From Xiphophorus maculatus (lineage: Eukaryota; Chordata; Actinopteri; Cyprinodontiformes; Poeciliidae): DNA of 64,000 bases. Location: the NCBI RefSeq assembly GCF_002775205.1, contig NC_036447.1, positions 26,394,501 through 26,458,500 of the forward strand, in the 5' to 3' direction. Below the pieces are notes generated by a model, which saw nothing but the letters and a program-made list of their open reading frames with translations, was not told where the DNA came from and did no database searches. Each line of letters begins with the position of its first letter. The stretch's first letter is position 1. A program made the position numbers and the translations under genes. This document shows, one piece after another, positions 39,601 to 50,470 of this stretch.

Positions 39601-41881
39601 CTCAGAAACGTCTTACATTCACGTATCGAAAATTAAGGCTGCAAGATGTCTTGAATGCGTTTTCAAAAAGCGTAAGTTGGCCTTAAAAATGTTCATCATA
39701 ATTCTTAAATGTTGTTGTGGCGGGACTTTTAAAGCTGCAGTATGTGACGTTCATAGAAAAAATGATCTGTCTCATAACAAACTGTCACGACATGGCGACA
39801 GTCTAAACAAATATGCGTCTTTGTAAAAGTGACACACTGCAGCATTAATCTGCTGCATTCTATGTTTTTTTTTTTTTTTCCTGTAAGGCAAAAGTTTGAA
39901 TGCCACAGAAATCTTTAACTGAAAAAACCAACAGGTAGACTACTAAACACGAGGTGGTTTAGGCCACCTCGTGTTTAGTAGTGGCTGCTAATATACCCTC
40001 GCTAGCTAGCTACCTTTTTTTTTATGTATGTCATGAGGTAGCGTAAATTTGACGCCGGTTGGCCGGACAACGTTCGTCTTAATCATTGGCTCACTTCTGT
40101 TGCCCATCCACACGAGGCTGGGCGCAATCTGTGCAAAAAACCCTTTTTCACTATGTGGGTTAATGTGGCTGTAGAGAGAATCACAAAACATGCTGTTTTC
40201 TAATGTAAATTTCTGTCACTTTAAGACCATCAAACGTCCGCAGAAACCCTGTAGACAGGACGTCTGATCAGCAGATGAGTAGCCGGTGCCTCATGAACTT
40301 CAGCGGTGCTGATCCGTACAGCTGGCTGCCACCCTCCTTCATTAGTCAGTCAGCTACGTTACGTAACCAGGATAAAATCTTGTGTTATCCCTCCTCGCTG
40401 CTGTCAAAGAAAAAAAAACCCAACGCTCATTCTGCGTCGTTGTACATGTAAAGCACACAGCAGGGCTTCCAATTCAATAAAGCGATGCGCCAATGCTAAA
40501 CAAGTTGATTTGATGGGTAGGTTTTCGATGGCACTAGCACTTTATTAATCTCTGCTGTAAACAGCTGATGGATTGTTCTTGTGTGGATGTGTTGACTAGA
40601 TTTTATTGGAACCCCCCCCCAACCCACAACCACAAGCGGCAGCCCTGGAGTAGAATAAAGATTTTTAATCTTATTTCTGTAGAATCATCATAAATCGGTG
40701 CTTCTGAGCGAGGCTTGGGATTTTGATCCCTTTTCATTACGGTTTAACCGGGTCAGAGGACACAGTAGTAGACCGGTTTCCTGACAGACTTACAGTAGGT
40801 CAGTGTAAGCGTGAGTTGATGACGATGATAAAAAAGGATTAAAACACAGTTTGGTATAACTCCGATGATCGTCTTTTATCCTCTCTTCCTTGATGGTCAC
40901 AGTTTTTTGTTATTCAGACAAAATGTAAACCCTGCATAAAGGAGTATAAAAAAGTAGCTCATAATTATTTTTCTTAAGATCCGAAGTAAATAAAGGGTCA
41001 GTATCGCTGATACCAATACCGATACCAGTATCAGTATCAGTGCTCTTTATTATTTAGGTCTGATGTATCATCAAGCTTTTGACATTTAGGTGTTTTTGTA
41101 GGCTTTCCTTTTAATTATTTTGTTAAAGCCTTAGACGGAATTTGGACAAAGTTTATAGGTGCCTATAAAATACATTATTAACATGTCAGCATGACAAACA
41201 GAAAAGTAGAACAAGTTTATGTGCATTTATTCCCAATAATAAATAAAAAATTATAATATGAGAGCAAATCAAAACAATTTTGTTTTCGAGTTAAGGTTGA
41301 GAAACTGCGATATTAAAATGAAATACATATTTCAACAGGGAATCTGAAACTAAAGCATCAAGCTGATATTGATCCGATACTGATATCAATATTTTGGATA
41401 TTTTGGATCAATTCACTCACTTCTACTGTATATAAGAGTCTCAGACAAATGAGATACATTTCCGTCATTTCCTACATTTTTCATGCTTTTCTAGCATAAC
41501 TGTTTATAAGTTTGTGTTGCTAAAAGTTCAGTGGATGAATATATTTGGCAAAGCACTGCTTAAGATGAAATAAGCAAATATTCAACTGGCATTCAGCCAT
41601 TTGTTGGTCACAATCGTTTGTTTGTTCTACCCCAGGACACGCTAGGCGGGCGTTTCGACGCGTCCCAGGCTCTGGTTGGGGAGCTGTCCCAGTTCAACCT
41701 GTGGGACCGGGTGCTGAAGCCCGCCGAAGTGGCCGCTCTCGCCGACTGCAGTTCCTCGGCGCTGGGCAACATCGCCCCCTGGACCGATCAGGACATAGAC
41801 GTCTACAACGGCGCCACCAAGGAGTCTCTGGACCCGTGCCACGCCGCCCAGAGATCCAGCCCCTCTGGCCCCAAGCAGTGA
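30664..41881 (+). CDS. nptxr: Neuronal pentraxin receptor
   Basis: Exons: 30664-31395, 35250-35649, 38129-38370, 39307-39486, 41636-41881; 599 residues, all GT/AG with matching phase. The start MKFVVVLVGAGSLAFLGAVI matches human MKFLAVLLAAGMLAFLGAVI; residues 3-26 are the uncleaved signal-anchor. The conserved LICTPL (108-113), coiled coils (about 146-187, 217-244, 325-377; TIRELTGKLSECESGL) and a pentraxin domain from about residue 382 follow. C416 and C475 are the conserved disulfide pair; HICVSWTL (473-480) is the pentraxin signature with Leu where the consensus has Ser/Thr; GQEQDTLGGRFD follows. In mammals it is a type II membrane protein of synapses that forms complexes with NPTX1/2 and clusters AMPA receptors. 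Human NPTXR is 500 residues; most of the extra length is a Ser/Gly/Pro-rich linker in exon 2. Confidence 0.96.
32049..33276. mobile_element. 1.2-kb hAT-like element with perfect 8-bp target duplication
   Basis: Left end CATAGGCGTAAATCCC and right end GGGATTTACGCCCTTG are inverted repeats (14 of 16 match). The flanks 32041-32048 and 33277-33284 are both GTTGTGTT. This structure is diagnostic of hAT-type insertion. The interior has C runs at 32103-32120 and no transposase frame, so it is non-autonomous. It sits in nptxr intron 1. Confidence 0.85.
34817..35039. mobile_element. Foldback element (223 bp, near-complete palindrome)
   Basis: CTAAATTGGGGCCATGATGTT at the left, and AACTTTATGGCCCCAATTTAG (reversed) at the right, are inverted; the arms continue inward (TTTGTTCAAAAGA with TCTTTTGAACAAA; TTTGAAGCTGAAAAA with TTTTTCAGCTTCAAA). 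No target duplication seen. In nptxr intron 1, about 200 bp before exon 2. Confidence 0.8.
35650..38128 (+). other. nptxr intron 2
   Basis: Contains a purine-rich tract (37541-37760). The 36040-36520 part has an unusual C-rich, repeat-like composition but no ends or coding sequence I can assign. Confidence 0.6.
37541..37760. repeat. Purine-rich GGAA/GAAGGA low-complexity tract
   Basis: Degenerate GGAAGGA repeats on the plus strand within nptxr intron 2. Such a polypurine stretch can form non-B DNA. Confidence 0.7.
38424..38505. repeat. Fragment of the ACCGATGCCGAT dispersed family
   Basis: GATACCGATGCCGATATCTG, then AGGTTTAGTCTCAACCGATG, resembles the reverse of 3718-3760. In nptxr intron 3. 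Confidence 0.5.
39729..39848. mobile_element. MITE of the TTAAAGCTGCAGTA family, copy 2 (short)
   Basis: TTAAAGCTGCAGTATGTGAC at the left and GTGACACACTGCAGCATTAA at the right are inverted. Only 120 bp; it is an internally deleted relative of 5238-5600 and 44380-44865. In nptxr intron 4. Confidence 0.75.
39939..39982. repeat. Perfect 19-bp hairpin in nptxr intron 4
   Basis: ACTACTAAACACGAGGTGG and its exact complement are separated by the 6-nt loop TTTAGG. It could be a local foldback duplication or a structured RNA; there is no evidence for expression here. Confidence 0.85.
39983..41635 (+). other. Remainder of nptxr intron 4
   Basis: AT-rich. 41000-41040 has a run of TACCGATACCAGTATCAGTA-like words of the dispersed family. 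Nothing else supported. Confidence 0.6.
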
Positions 41882-42218
41882 ACGCTTCACAGTGGGGGGG
41901 GGGAACCAGCCAAACACGGCTCTGTTTGGCGGTCTACGTAGGAGTCCATTCTGATGTTTAAAGGTGTACCAAACCGGAGTTTAGAGTATATTTTGCTTCG
42001 AGGCGGGCGGGGAAACTTCCTGGTCAACTGAACGGTTTGTGCTACCGAGCTGTAAAGAGTGGTGTGTTCGTTTAGTTCTTTGTGTTGGTGTACACGCACA
42101 TGTGTTTACTTCTGCAGCGAGACACAGCGCCTTCAGTCACAGGATCGCTTGCAAAGGCAGCACAGTGGATCAGCTTCTGGCTTTTACAGTTTCAATGAGG
42201 ACGTTTCTTATCGCAAAG

Positions 42219-42551
42219 CTGCGTTTCCATTGACCATAAGAGTGCGCAAAATGGAATTCGCCTAATGGAAACTAGAGGCAATTTCGCTGAAACTTACGTT
42301 TTCCAGTAAAAAACATTTTGCGATAGGATGAGTGGCAAAATTTCACAATACTACAGCAGGAACACTGTAGGTGGTAGGAGGACGAATACGGCATGTCTTT
42401 TATTGACTTATTGTGCGAACAAACGTATTCGCGTGATTTCAATGCCGTTACTTATTTGATGGCAACACAGCAATTGCGAAATTGTGTTTCTTTTCCCGAC
42501 AATTGGCAGAAAATCGAGACATTTTTGCGCACGTTTGCAGTGGAAACGCAG
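42219..42551. mobile_element. MITE with CTGCGTTTCCA inverted ends inside the nptxr 3' UTR
   Basis: Starts CTGCGTTTCCATTGACC and ends GTTTGCAGTGGAAACGCAG, giving an 11-bp perfect inverted end. Length 333 bp, no coding frame. Related partial end at 23896. Confidence 0.75.
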
Positions 42552-42769
42552 CCGGAGACGCGTCTTGTCATGTAACCTTGGGGGATTGTACAGGCTTTGT
42601 GTGGTTATGTGACGTACGAAGCTGCAGTTATTCCATTCCTAAGGTTTCTCAGGCGGCACAGTGACACCAGGTTCTGTCTCCGCTCGCCACGCTCGTCTAA
42701 AACGCTTCAAATGAAACCTGAGACGGCGTTTGTGCTCATTTCTTTTTGACTTTTTCACCAAGATTATAA

Positions 42770-42775
42770 AATAAA
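42770..42775 (+). terminator. Polyadenylation signal of nptxr
   Basis: AATAAA with a GT/T-rich downstream element starting a few bases later. Confidence 0.6.
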
Positions 42776-42799
42776 GAGTTGTTTTTTTGTTGCTTTTGT

Positions 42800-44379
42800 T
42801 TTTTATTTTTTTAATGTACATGATTCTGTTGAGTAATTGTGATTTTAGATTTTCTATAGCGCACACCACAACTTAGTAAAACGTTTGACTCTCAATGTGC
42901 AAGTGTGACGTCCTCTTGGTAATGTCGCTCTGTTCCAGTCCGCTCTCCTGCTTCGCCGTAAGAACGTCTCATACTTCACCGTCCCACCGTTCAGGGGACG
43001 AATTAAAAATCTGCTGCTGCACAACACATGTATCTCTTCTGACTTCTAAAAATAAACACTTTGCCTCCCTGACTGCGCGTCGGACACAAGGCGGTCGCGG
43101 CATGTTTGGTGAAACTGTGATGCTCCCTGAATGTAAAACCAGATGAAATAAGTATGTCTGCATGAGTGTTTCCTGTTTGTAAAAAGAAAAAAAAAAAAAG
43201 AGAATTGAAAAAGACAAACTTGCAAATGAGTCAGATTTTCCCATTAGGAAATATTTCAGTAGGAAATTATAACCACTCAGAGAAAATGCTTAATGGTAGT
43301 GGATTGATTGGACTGATTCTTGAGTTATGAAGAAATCTGTTATATAATTGGCTGTTATGTGGAAGAAGAAAAAAAAAAACACGCCTTTATCTAAGTGAAG
43401 AAGAAAAAAGAGACAACAAGCAAATAAACAGAAAAGATGCTTTTGAAACGCTGCACCCTTTCGTCCCCTGTTGTGTCTGATTTTCTCAATTTCCCATTTC
43501 CACTGACTTCACACTGTAATGGGAAAGTTGCATGTTTATGCATATCTAGCTTTTCCCTTGAAGTTGAAATCACACATAACCCGACAAAATTAGAACAATC
43601 ATTTTTCAAATAGTGTTTTAATTTATTCAGAGGGGGGAAAGAAAATCTATTCAAAACAACAGGACCAATTATCCAGTCGACACTATGCAGAAAAATGACA
43701 GCTCTGCTTTTCCAGCCAAGAAAAGAAAAATCCTCTGTTACGTTTTGTTCTAAATCATCGCCTTCGCTTCTTTTTCTCTTCTTTCTCATCACCTCATTTG
43801 CGTCATCGGGAACCATTTTTGTGTGGGGCCCCTGTTTCAAAATAAACAGAAATGAAAACGTAAAAACCATCACAAGACCGTTTGCGGACCTGCAGACATA
43901 AAAACCGCAATGAGAAAGTGTGATCCAGATCTCCCCGCAGGCTGAGGCGCGCGAGCAGTTGCACTTAGCTGTGGTCAGATTACAACATAAACAACATGTT
44001 TACAGCGTGAGAACACGTGTTGCGTCTGTGTGAGATGGTAGCAGCGCTCATTAGAGACAACCCCAGAAAGTCTGCCTGGTCCCGGGAGCAGACAGACGGC
44101 GTTACTCATGACTTTAACTGGGACCGCGTTGATTCGTGACTGCTGATCGGCCCACACGTTTCTTGTCCGCTAACAAAGCAGCCTCCCACTGATAACGCAC
44201 CAGAAAATAATTAGTCTCTCTCGAGATTATCCTTTTGTCCTTTGCAACTAATTGAAATCTTTCAAACGAATACATTAGTACTTAAGCCGTGTTTTTCCGA
44301 TATGAGGCTGCTTCTAGTGTTTGACCTTTTGAGCTCATTTCTTGACATTCTTGTCGCTCATTACAGCCTAAGCAGAGGG
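42800..44379. other. Intergenic region downstream of nptxr
   Basis: No gene. 43900-44290 has balanced composition and no repeat signature, so it may be a conserved non-coding element; that is a guess from composition only. Confidence 0.45.
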
Positions 44380-44865
44380 CTAAGGCTGCAGTATAACTTT
44401 TAGAAATTTTTTTTTACATATTTGTTGAAAGTGCCACTATGTCGTGATAATATAGTATGAGTCAGACAATCTGTGAAAAATATCTAGCTCCTCTGCCTTA
44501 CTCCCAGTTCTTGCTCTCTGCTATGCTACAGTGCCTACCCAACGGCTAGCCCGTCATGAATGCTAAGCTAGTAAGCATAGCCATGATGGCGATGAACGGT
44601 TTTCCTGTAACAGTAATTTTTTTCCCCCCACCATTAGCCCATTGAGCAGAGTACAAGAGGATGATTGACAGCGCTGAGACCCGCCTCCTGGCTCTGATTG
44701 GATGCTTTTTGGCCGGGAGCTGTGCGTTTCCTCAGATGGTAACAGTAGCTCAAGAAGAGGGGGAAGGTGATCAATTTTTTTCATCACAGATTATCTGTCA
44801 CAACATAGAGTCAGTTTTAACAAGTGTGTGAAAAACATATTTAGCATAAAAGCTTAAAGTGTGAA
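44380..44865. mobile_element. TTAAAGCTGCAGTA-family element, copy 3 (long)
   Basis: Starts CTAAGGCTGCAGTATAAC; the interior (GCTCTCTGCTATGCTACAG, CCATTAGCCCATTGAGCAG, GACAGCGCTGAGACCCGCCT) parallels 5270-5460; it ends near GTCAGTTTTAACAAGTGTG...AAAGTGTGAAG. Confidence 0.7.
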
Positions 44866-45259
44866 GTAGAAGCGTCTAATTCAGGAGACAAAAAAACGAG
44901 TCAGTCATCAGCCAGTCACTCGGTTATAGTCAGTCAGTGCAGATTTGATTTTCTTCACAGCCTGGTTGATATTCTTGGCTCCATCTTTCTGTTTATATCG
45001 CCTTTGTCACAACTCGCTAGCAGAGTCACATGGGGTCCTCCTCTCCCCCCCCCCCCAGCAATCTGCTTCCTCTGCTGCTGAATTATGGATGCGGCCCACC
45101 TTCATTACCTCTCCGAGGGAGGCGATTCATGAGAAAAAAAACAAAAGCTGCTTGTCGCCTCACCCAGCTGAAGGAGCTCAAATATTCATCACTGGGTTTT
45201 CTTTCATATCGCCTGCGGCATCTGAAAGGGGCATGAGGAGTTGAAGCTTCCTTCAGATT

Positions 45260-46930
45260 ACGAAGGTAACAGATGGATTTTAGTGCCGCTGAACGCCTCA
45301 CCTCGCTGCTGTAAAACCTGCTGTAAAGCTACTGTTATAACTATGGAAACGACTTCAGTGAGACACTTCTTACAGCCATCTACCAGTCTCTGACTGTGGT
45401 CAGAATCTCTTTAATCTGCTCTTTGACTCGCCCAAGACTGCAGTCCTCAGCCCATCTTTGTTGGGACTTCCTGGTAATGTTTTGGAATATTTTTAGTGAG
45501 GGGTATCAGAGTAAAGGGGCCTGAATGCAAGTAAATTTTTGTCATAGAGCAATAATTATGTTGTCAACCTTTTTTGCCAAAAGGGATTATTGCACAAAAA
45601 AAACCCCCACCAAGTAATTTTTTGTTTTTATTTATTTATTTATTGGCAAAAGACGATTTACGGGGGGCAGGGGAGGGAAGGAATCACTTTTGGCAAAAAA
45701 AAAGACTTAAGGCTGTTTTAGTCCCGCTTTTGAAAGTTCGCGTTGACGGCGCGTGAGCCGTTTATAGTTAACGTGTATGAAGCTGTACTGTCAAAACATA
45801 AGCCATACCAAGGGTGTAACTTTGTGGTGCAAGCTGGCGGGGACGAGGGGGAGCGGGGGGAAGGGGGCTGATGCACCCACAGTTACTGGAAGGCCTTTTG
45901 TTTTTTTAGTTCTAAAAATAAAGCTAAAACTTACATGTGAATGCCAGACAGTCTTATTCAATAAATTAGGATATACGTCCTGATCAGGCTTGTCAGGTTA
46001 ACAGTACCTTTTAAAAATAACCTTTTAGGAGGTGTTAAACCTACTACAAAATATAAATATGTTAAAATGGAAATAATCTTATTATCTATATAATGTCTTT
46101 CACTTGGTGATGGAACTGCTGACAAAGGAACTTTTCAGTCATATTCTAGTTTATGGAATCAGCCTGTATTTGCTCAATGCTTACCAATACCTACAGTTGA
46201 AAACAGTTTCACAATTCAGAAATATTTTTTTGTGACGAATTATCACATAGTTGCCTTTTATTGTCTGATTTTATCAAGTGCTAATAACAAACAACATGAG
46301 ATTCTGTAACTATCAAAATGTTATTAAACTTTTCAAAAACAGAATAAGTAACGTCTGTGTAAACCAAAAGGATCCTTGTTGGCGCAAACTTTGTATTTTT
46401 CAACTATGTGATTCTGACTCCACAGCTGTCCCAAAACCTTTGCTGACTTACACATATCAGATGGGATATGATGTGTCTTTAATATAGCAAATAATAAAGA
46501 TGTAAAACCTTTTTTTGGGTCTGGTTGGAGCAGTTGGTGAGTAAAGTGACCATCGATGTTACTGGATTCTATAAAATGTGGCTTAAAGCTGAGATGCTGA
46601 TGTTTGGACGTGTAAAATATATATTCTCTCTGCATATAAATCTATAAATAGTTTGGTTTCTGTCAGTTCTGTAAAAATACAACAGAGAACAAAACAAATT
46701 TCTCTTTTATACTGATCAATAATTTCATTTTACTTAATTGTCGCTGCAGGAGTCCTGGTTTAAAGTGTTACAAACTTTGGCTCCTATATACATTAAGAAA
46801 TATTTCATCCTATTTGATGATCGATCTGAATATCGCCACGTTCTATGAACAAGTGATGCAATTTGTCCTGGGAAAAACTTAGAAAAAAACAAGGGGCTGT
46901 ATTATATTTTTCTCAGTTTGTCAGCTTAGC
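45260..46930. other. Intergenic AT-rich DNA
   Basis: No gene recognised. 45805-45880 (CCAAGGGTGTAACTTTGTGG then GGGACGAGGGGG) looks like one end of a hAT-like repeat similar in layout to the left end at 32049. Confidence 0.5.
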
Positions 46931-46945
46931 GTCATACGCGGACTC

Positions 46946-46959
46946 GTTGCCATGGGAAC
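46946..46959. promoter_or_regulatory. X-box-like (RFX) motif
   Basis: GTTGCCATGGGAAC matches the X-box consensus with one changed base in the second half. It is about 2.7 kb upstream of the dnal4 promoter region. Any link to dnal4 is speculative. Confidence 0.35.
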
Positions 46960-47145
46960 CAGTAAACAGACCCGGGCGCGCAGAGCAAAGATCACGTTCA
47001 AGTGCATCAGGAATTAACACTAAAAAAACCCCACAAAAACATTTCCCCCTCAAAAAAGCAAAAACAACGAAACATTCTGTCCGTTGCAGATGTATGTTTT
47101 TGAATTTTCATTTAGCATCATTAGGAAGTGATGATGCAGACAATG

Positions 47146-47505
47146 GATCCATCCATCCATTGTCTGTTCACCCTTTGTCCCTAATGGGGTCGGGAGGGTT
47201 GCCGGTGTCCATCTCCAGCTACGTTCCGGGCAAAGAGGCGGGGTTCAGCCTGGACAGGTCGCCAGTCTGTCGCAGGGCAACACAGAGACATACAGGACAA
47301 ACAACCTAGGGAGAATTTAGAGAGACCAATTAACCTGACAGTCATGTTTTTGGACTGTGGGAGGAACCGGGAGTACCTGGAGAGAACCCACGCATGCACA
47401 GGGAGAACATGCAAACTCCATGCAGAAAGACCCCGGCCGGGAATCGAACCCAGGACCTTCTTGCTGCAAGGCAACAGTTCTACCAACTGCACCACTGTGC
47501 AGCCC
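47146..47505 (-). mobile_element. tRNA-derived SINE with L2-type 3' tail
   Basis: On the minus strand it starts GGCTGCACAGTGGTGCAG, has an A-box-like TGGTGCAGTTGGTAG and a perfect B box GGTTCGATTCC, then a body (GGAGTTTGCATGTTCTCCC, CCCACAGTCCAAAAACATG). The 3' part (GACTGGCGACCTGTCCAGG, then CCCGCC) is the L2-clade LINE tail, ending in (GGAT)n. This head-body-tail structure is the classical fish SINE type. Length 360 bp, apparently full length. Confidence 0.88.
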
Positions 47506-47929
47506 TGATGGTGGTTGATTAGCTAATGTAAATACCTGCTCTCCTTATTATCTGTCAGAAGATGTATGTGGGTTGCCTTATTTTTGTGTTAATTGAACCG
47601 AATAGCACATGAGTGATGTGTTCTTGTCTGTGTGATCAGATGGAAAAACTGCATGTGACAATGGCCAAGGTGTGAGGCAGCAAATTGGCAATCTTTTCAA
47701 AATCCTGCCTGGACAAAACGGTTTTGATTTTGGTCATTTGTAGACCGAATTATGTAATTTCATCCTCCGACCGGTAAGCAGTGAGTTAAAGAGTCACGAT
47801 TCATATGGTGGGTGTCACAAGAGCCACTTGAGTAGAAAAATATTACCTCTTTTCTTAATTATTATTATTGAAACTCAAGAAATTCAGGATCTTCCACACT
47901 TTTATTCCACTTAGGCATTTCAACAAAGG

Positions 47930-48920
47930 ATGAACATAGTGGGCATTGTGTTTATTGAAAGCATAACAGTGAAATTAAGTACCAAATGTCCTGAAAGTGG
48001 AATCAAAGGACAGGAGATATAGAGAAAAGAAAGGGTCCTAGTATTCAGCCCTGAGGCTCCCCACAGCCACAAGACACTGCAGACGACACAGACTCACTCA
48101 TGCGGACGTAAAAATTGTCAGTCAGGTGAAACAGAGACCAATCCAAGGCTGCACCTTTAACACCAACGCAACTCTCACAAAAACAAATTAAAATGCTATG
48201 ATTCACTGAGTTAAAGGTTTAAAAGAAACATAATTACCAGTATCAGTTGGTAATCATCCTCTTTTAATCTGTTCTTAAAAGAGCAGATTTCCATCTGTGA
48301 AGCTCTTCCGAAACACCTCAGAATGACAGATTTTTTTTTCTAGAAATGAATTTAATCTTGTAAAAAAAAAAAAAAAAAAAAAAAAGACTTCTTCCTGTAA
48401 TATTGAATGGAAGTAAAGTTTAGAGATTGGTCGAAAATAATAATTAAAAAAAAAAAATTGGGTCAAGGATAAATGAAAGGCAGCACAACAACATGCTTTA
48501 AAGCACAAGGGACCTAAACCTGTGGCAATACTGCTTTTAAGAACAATCAGGAGGTCCTTTAGTTTTAAAAATATCTTTAAAGAAAGGGGGGAATAGTAGG
48601 GAGGGGGACTGGTATCGCCAGGCAAATTTAAAGGTTTTGTTTGATCGGTAAGCTCCTTCAGAACTGTGATAGACAAAGGCTCAAAGTGGTTCAAAGCAGC
48701 AGCTGCAAGAGGCTGAAGAAGAGCTTTTGTATGAAGCAGGTGAAATGACTGGTGTGTTTAAGGAAACTTGTTCATCAAAGCAAATTCTTACAGACTTCAG
48801 ATTCAATCTGACACACTGGGGCCCGTTAATGATGGAGTTTATGGTGCTGAGGAGAACATATAGCTTCCGACAAAATATTTTTTTGAAAAACACCATTGTT
48901 GTTGACGAATTATAATATCT
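47930..48920 (-). mobile_element. Degraded L2-type LINE fragment
   Basis: Minus-strand frames broken by stops still show, 5' to 3', LLSTINSIINGPQC, TGLGPLCFKACC, the RPISKLYFHSILQEE region (family NYRPISNLPFLSKILE), FNSVNHSIL (motif A region) and CGEPQG-ILGPFLFSI (motif B). A 25-bp T run (A on the plus strand, 48361-48385) interrupts it. Inactive. Confidence 0.7.
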
Positions 48921-49539
48921 GTCTTTCAACATGTCAAACCATACCCTTGTACCTGGGCTCGGTTCTCCCGCAGGCCCGTCTGGCAGAACGAGTGATGTTG
49001 ACCAGTCACGGCCCATGTGTTGGTTTGGGACAGTTGGAGTTTTAATGGCGCCGCACTGTTACATGACAGGACACAAGAGCATAAACGCTCACGTCCACTC
49101 TTCAGTATCTCCCAGAAAGCGAAAGAGAAAAAGTAGTTTTGGAAGGTTTAAACAGAATACAGCACATTTACCTTGTTTCATCCTTTTGTATTATTTCCAT
49201 AATATTTTTTCCCCCCACTAAATTTTAAATAATTAAAAGAATCTGTGGTCATAATAAGCCACAAAATTCAGACCAATGCATCCTAAATTTTGGGCAGGCT
49301 TATATAATATTAAATGTTTTTGTGAAATCTTGTGCGGAACATTTTTATTACATTACTATGTTTTTATTGTCGAATGGTAGAAAATCGACCAGTGGCTGGT
49401 ATGATTCACTAAAAGCTGCATCCTGTCATTGCCTGGCGAAAAATAAAGAACGTGTGTATTTAAAACAAATGTTCCTCTTTTCTTCTTATTTTTTTCTTTC
49501 TAACAACGGGGCTTGTTTACGTCGACCTTTGCGTCGAGT

Positions 49540-49673
49540 GACAGAGTTTTAACCAATCAGAACCACGCCTGGCTGTAACGGGCGGGGCTTCCTGCTGGTA
49601 CCATGTTTGAGATGTCTCCTTAACAACCGATGCAAGAGTCAAACAGGAGAAGTTTTCTTCGGACAAACGTTTG
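49540..49673 (+). promoter_or_regulatory. dnal4: dnal4 promoter and non-coding first exon
   Basis: CCAAT box at 49553-49557, GC box GGGCGGGG at 49580-49587, and a donor (TTTG then GTACGT) ending a non-coding exon at 49673. No TATA box. The next exon starts at the acceptor TTATTTCAG (49 up to 50126), 8 bp before the ATG. Confidence 0.6.
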
Positions 49674-50134
49674 GTACGTAAACCTTTTCAGTCACACGTT
49701 ACGTTAACACTCTACGTAAAACACGAGCTAAGTCCTTATGTTGCGACCCGTTTGTTTAAACTTGACGAGTTAGAAGCAGAAAGTACCCCCTCCATCAGCT
49801 GTTTGCTCTAAATACAAGCTAAGCTAATTAGCTAGCCAGTGAAGCCTTCTTCAGTTGCTGTTATTGACATGTGACGGTCAGTCCAGCTTTACAAATCATC
49901 AGTTGTATTGGCCTTGTTAAAGCCAGAGACCGTAAATAAGTGCGTAATGTTTATTGTTACTGGCTTGTTGAGGCTCAGTATTACAAGCTAACCTGTCGGC
50001 TCATGTTGTAGCATCGTTAGCTTCTATATTCTCTCTGACTCCTGTGCTGCCCAGTGAGTCCACATTCCTTATGAATCATAATATTATCAGTATTTCTGTA
50101 ATAAGACAGAACACCCGTTATTTCAGGAGTCGGA

Positions 50135-50392
50135 ATGGCTGGGACTGGTGAGGGGAAGAAGGAAGAGGCCGACTACAAGAGACTGCACAGCTTCCCTCTC
50201 ATCAGAGTAAGACAGCACTACAAACTTCTGCTCATTTTTGCCGAAATGCGGTCAAAATAACATTTGATACATGCACGTTTACTTTTGTTAACAAGGTATT
50301 ACAGAGCTGTATGAACGAGCCCCAAAAGATCCATATCGTTTGGTTTAAAACGGACTTAATTTAGGAGCAATAAAAATAAATATCTCCCTGCT

Positions 50393-50470
<78 letters not shown>

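Larger units (their letters stand above)
41882..42790 (+). other. nptxr: nptxr 3' UTR
   Basis: Starts after the TGA at 41879-41881. AATAAA at 42770-42775 is followed at once by a GT/T-rich segment (GTTGTTTTTTTGTTGC), a classical polyadenylation arrangement. A MITE fills 42219-42551. Confidence 0.65.
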
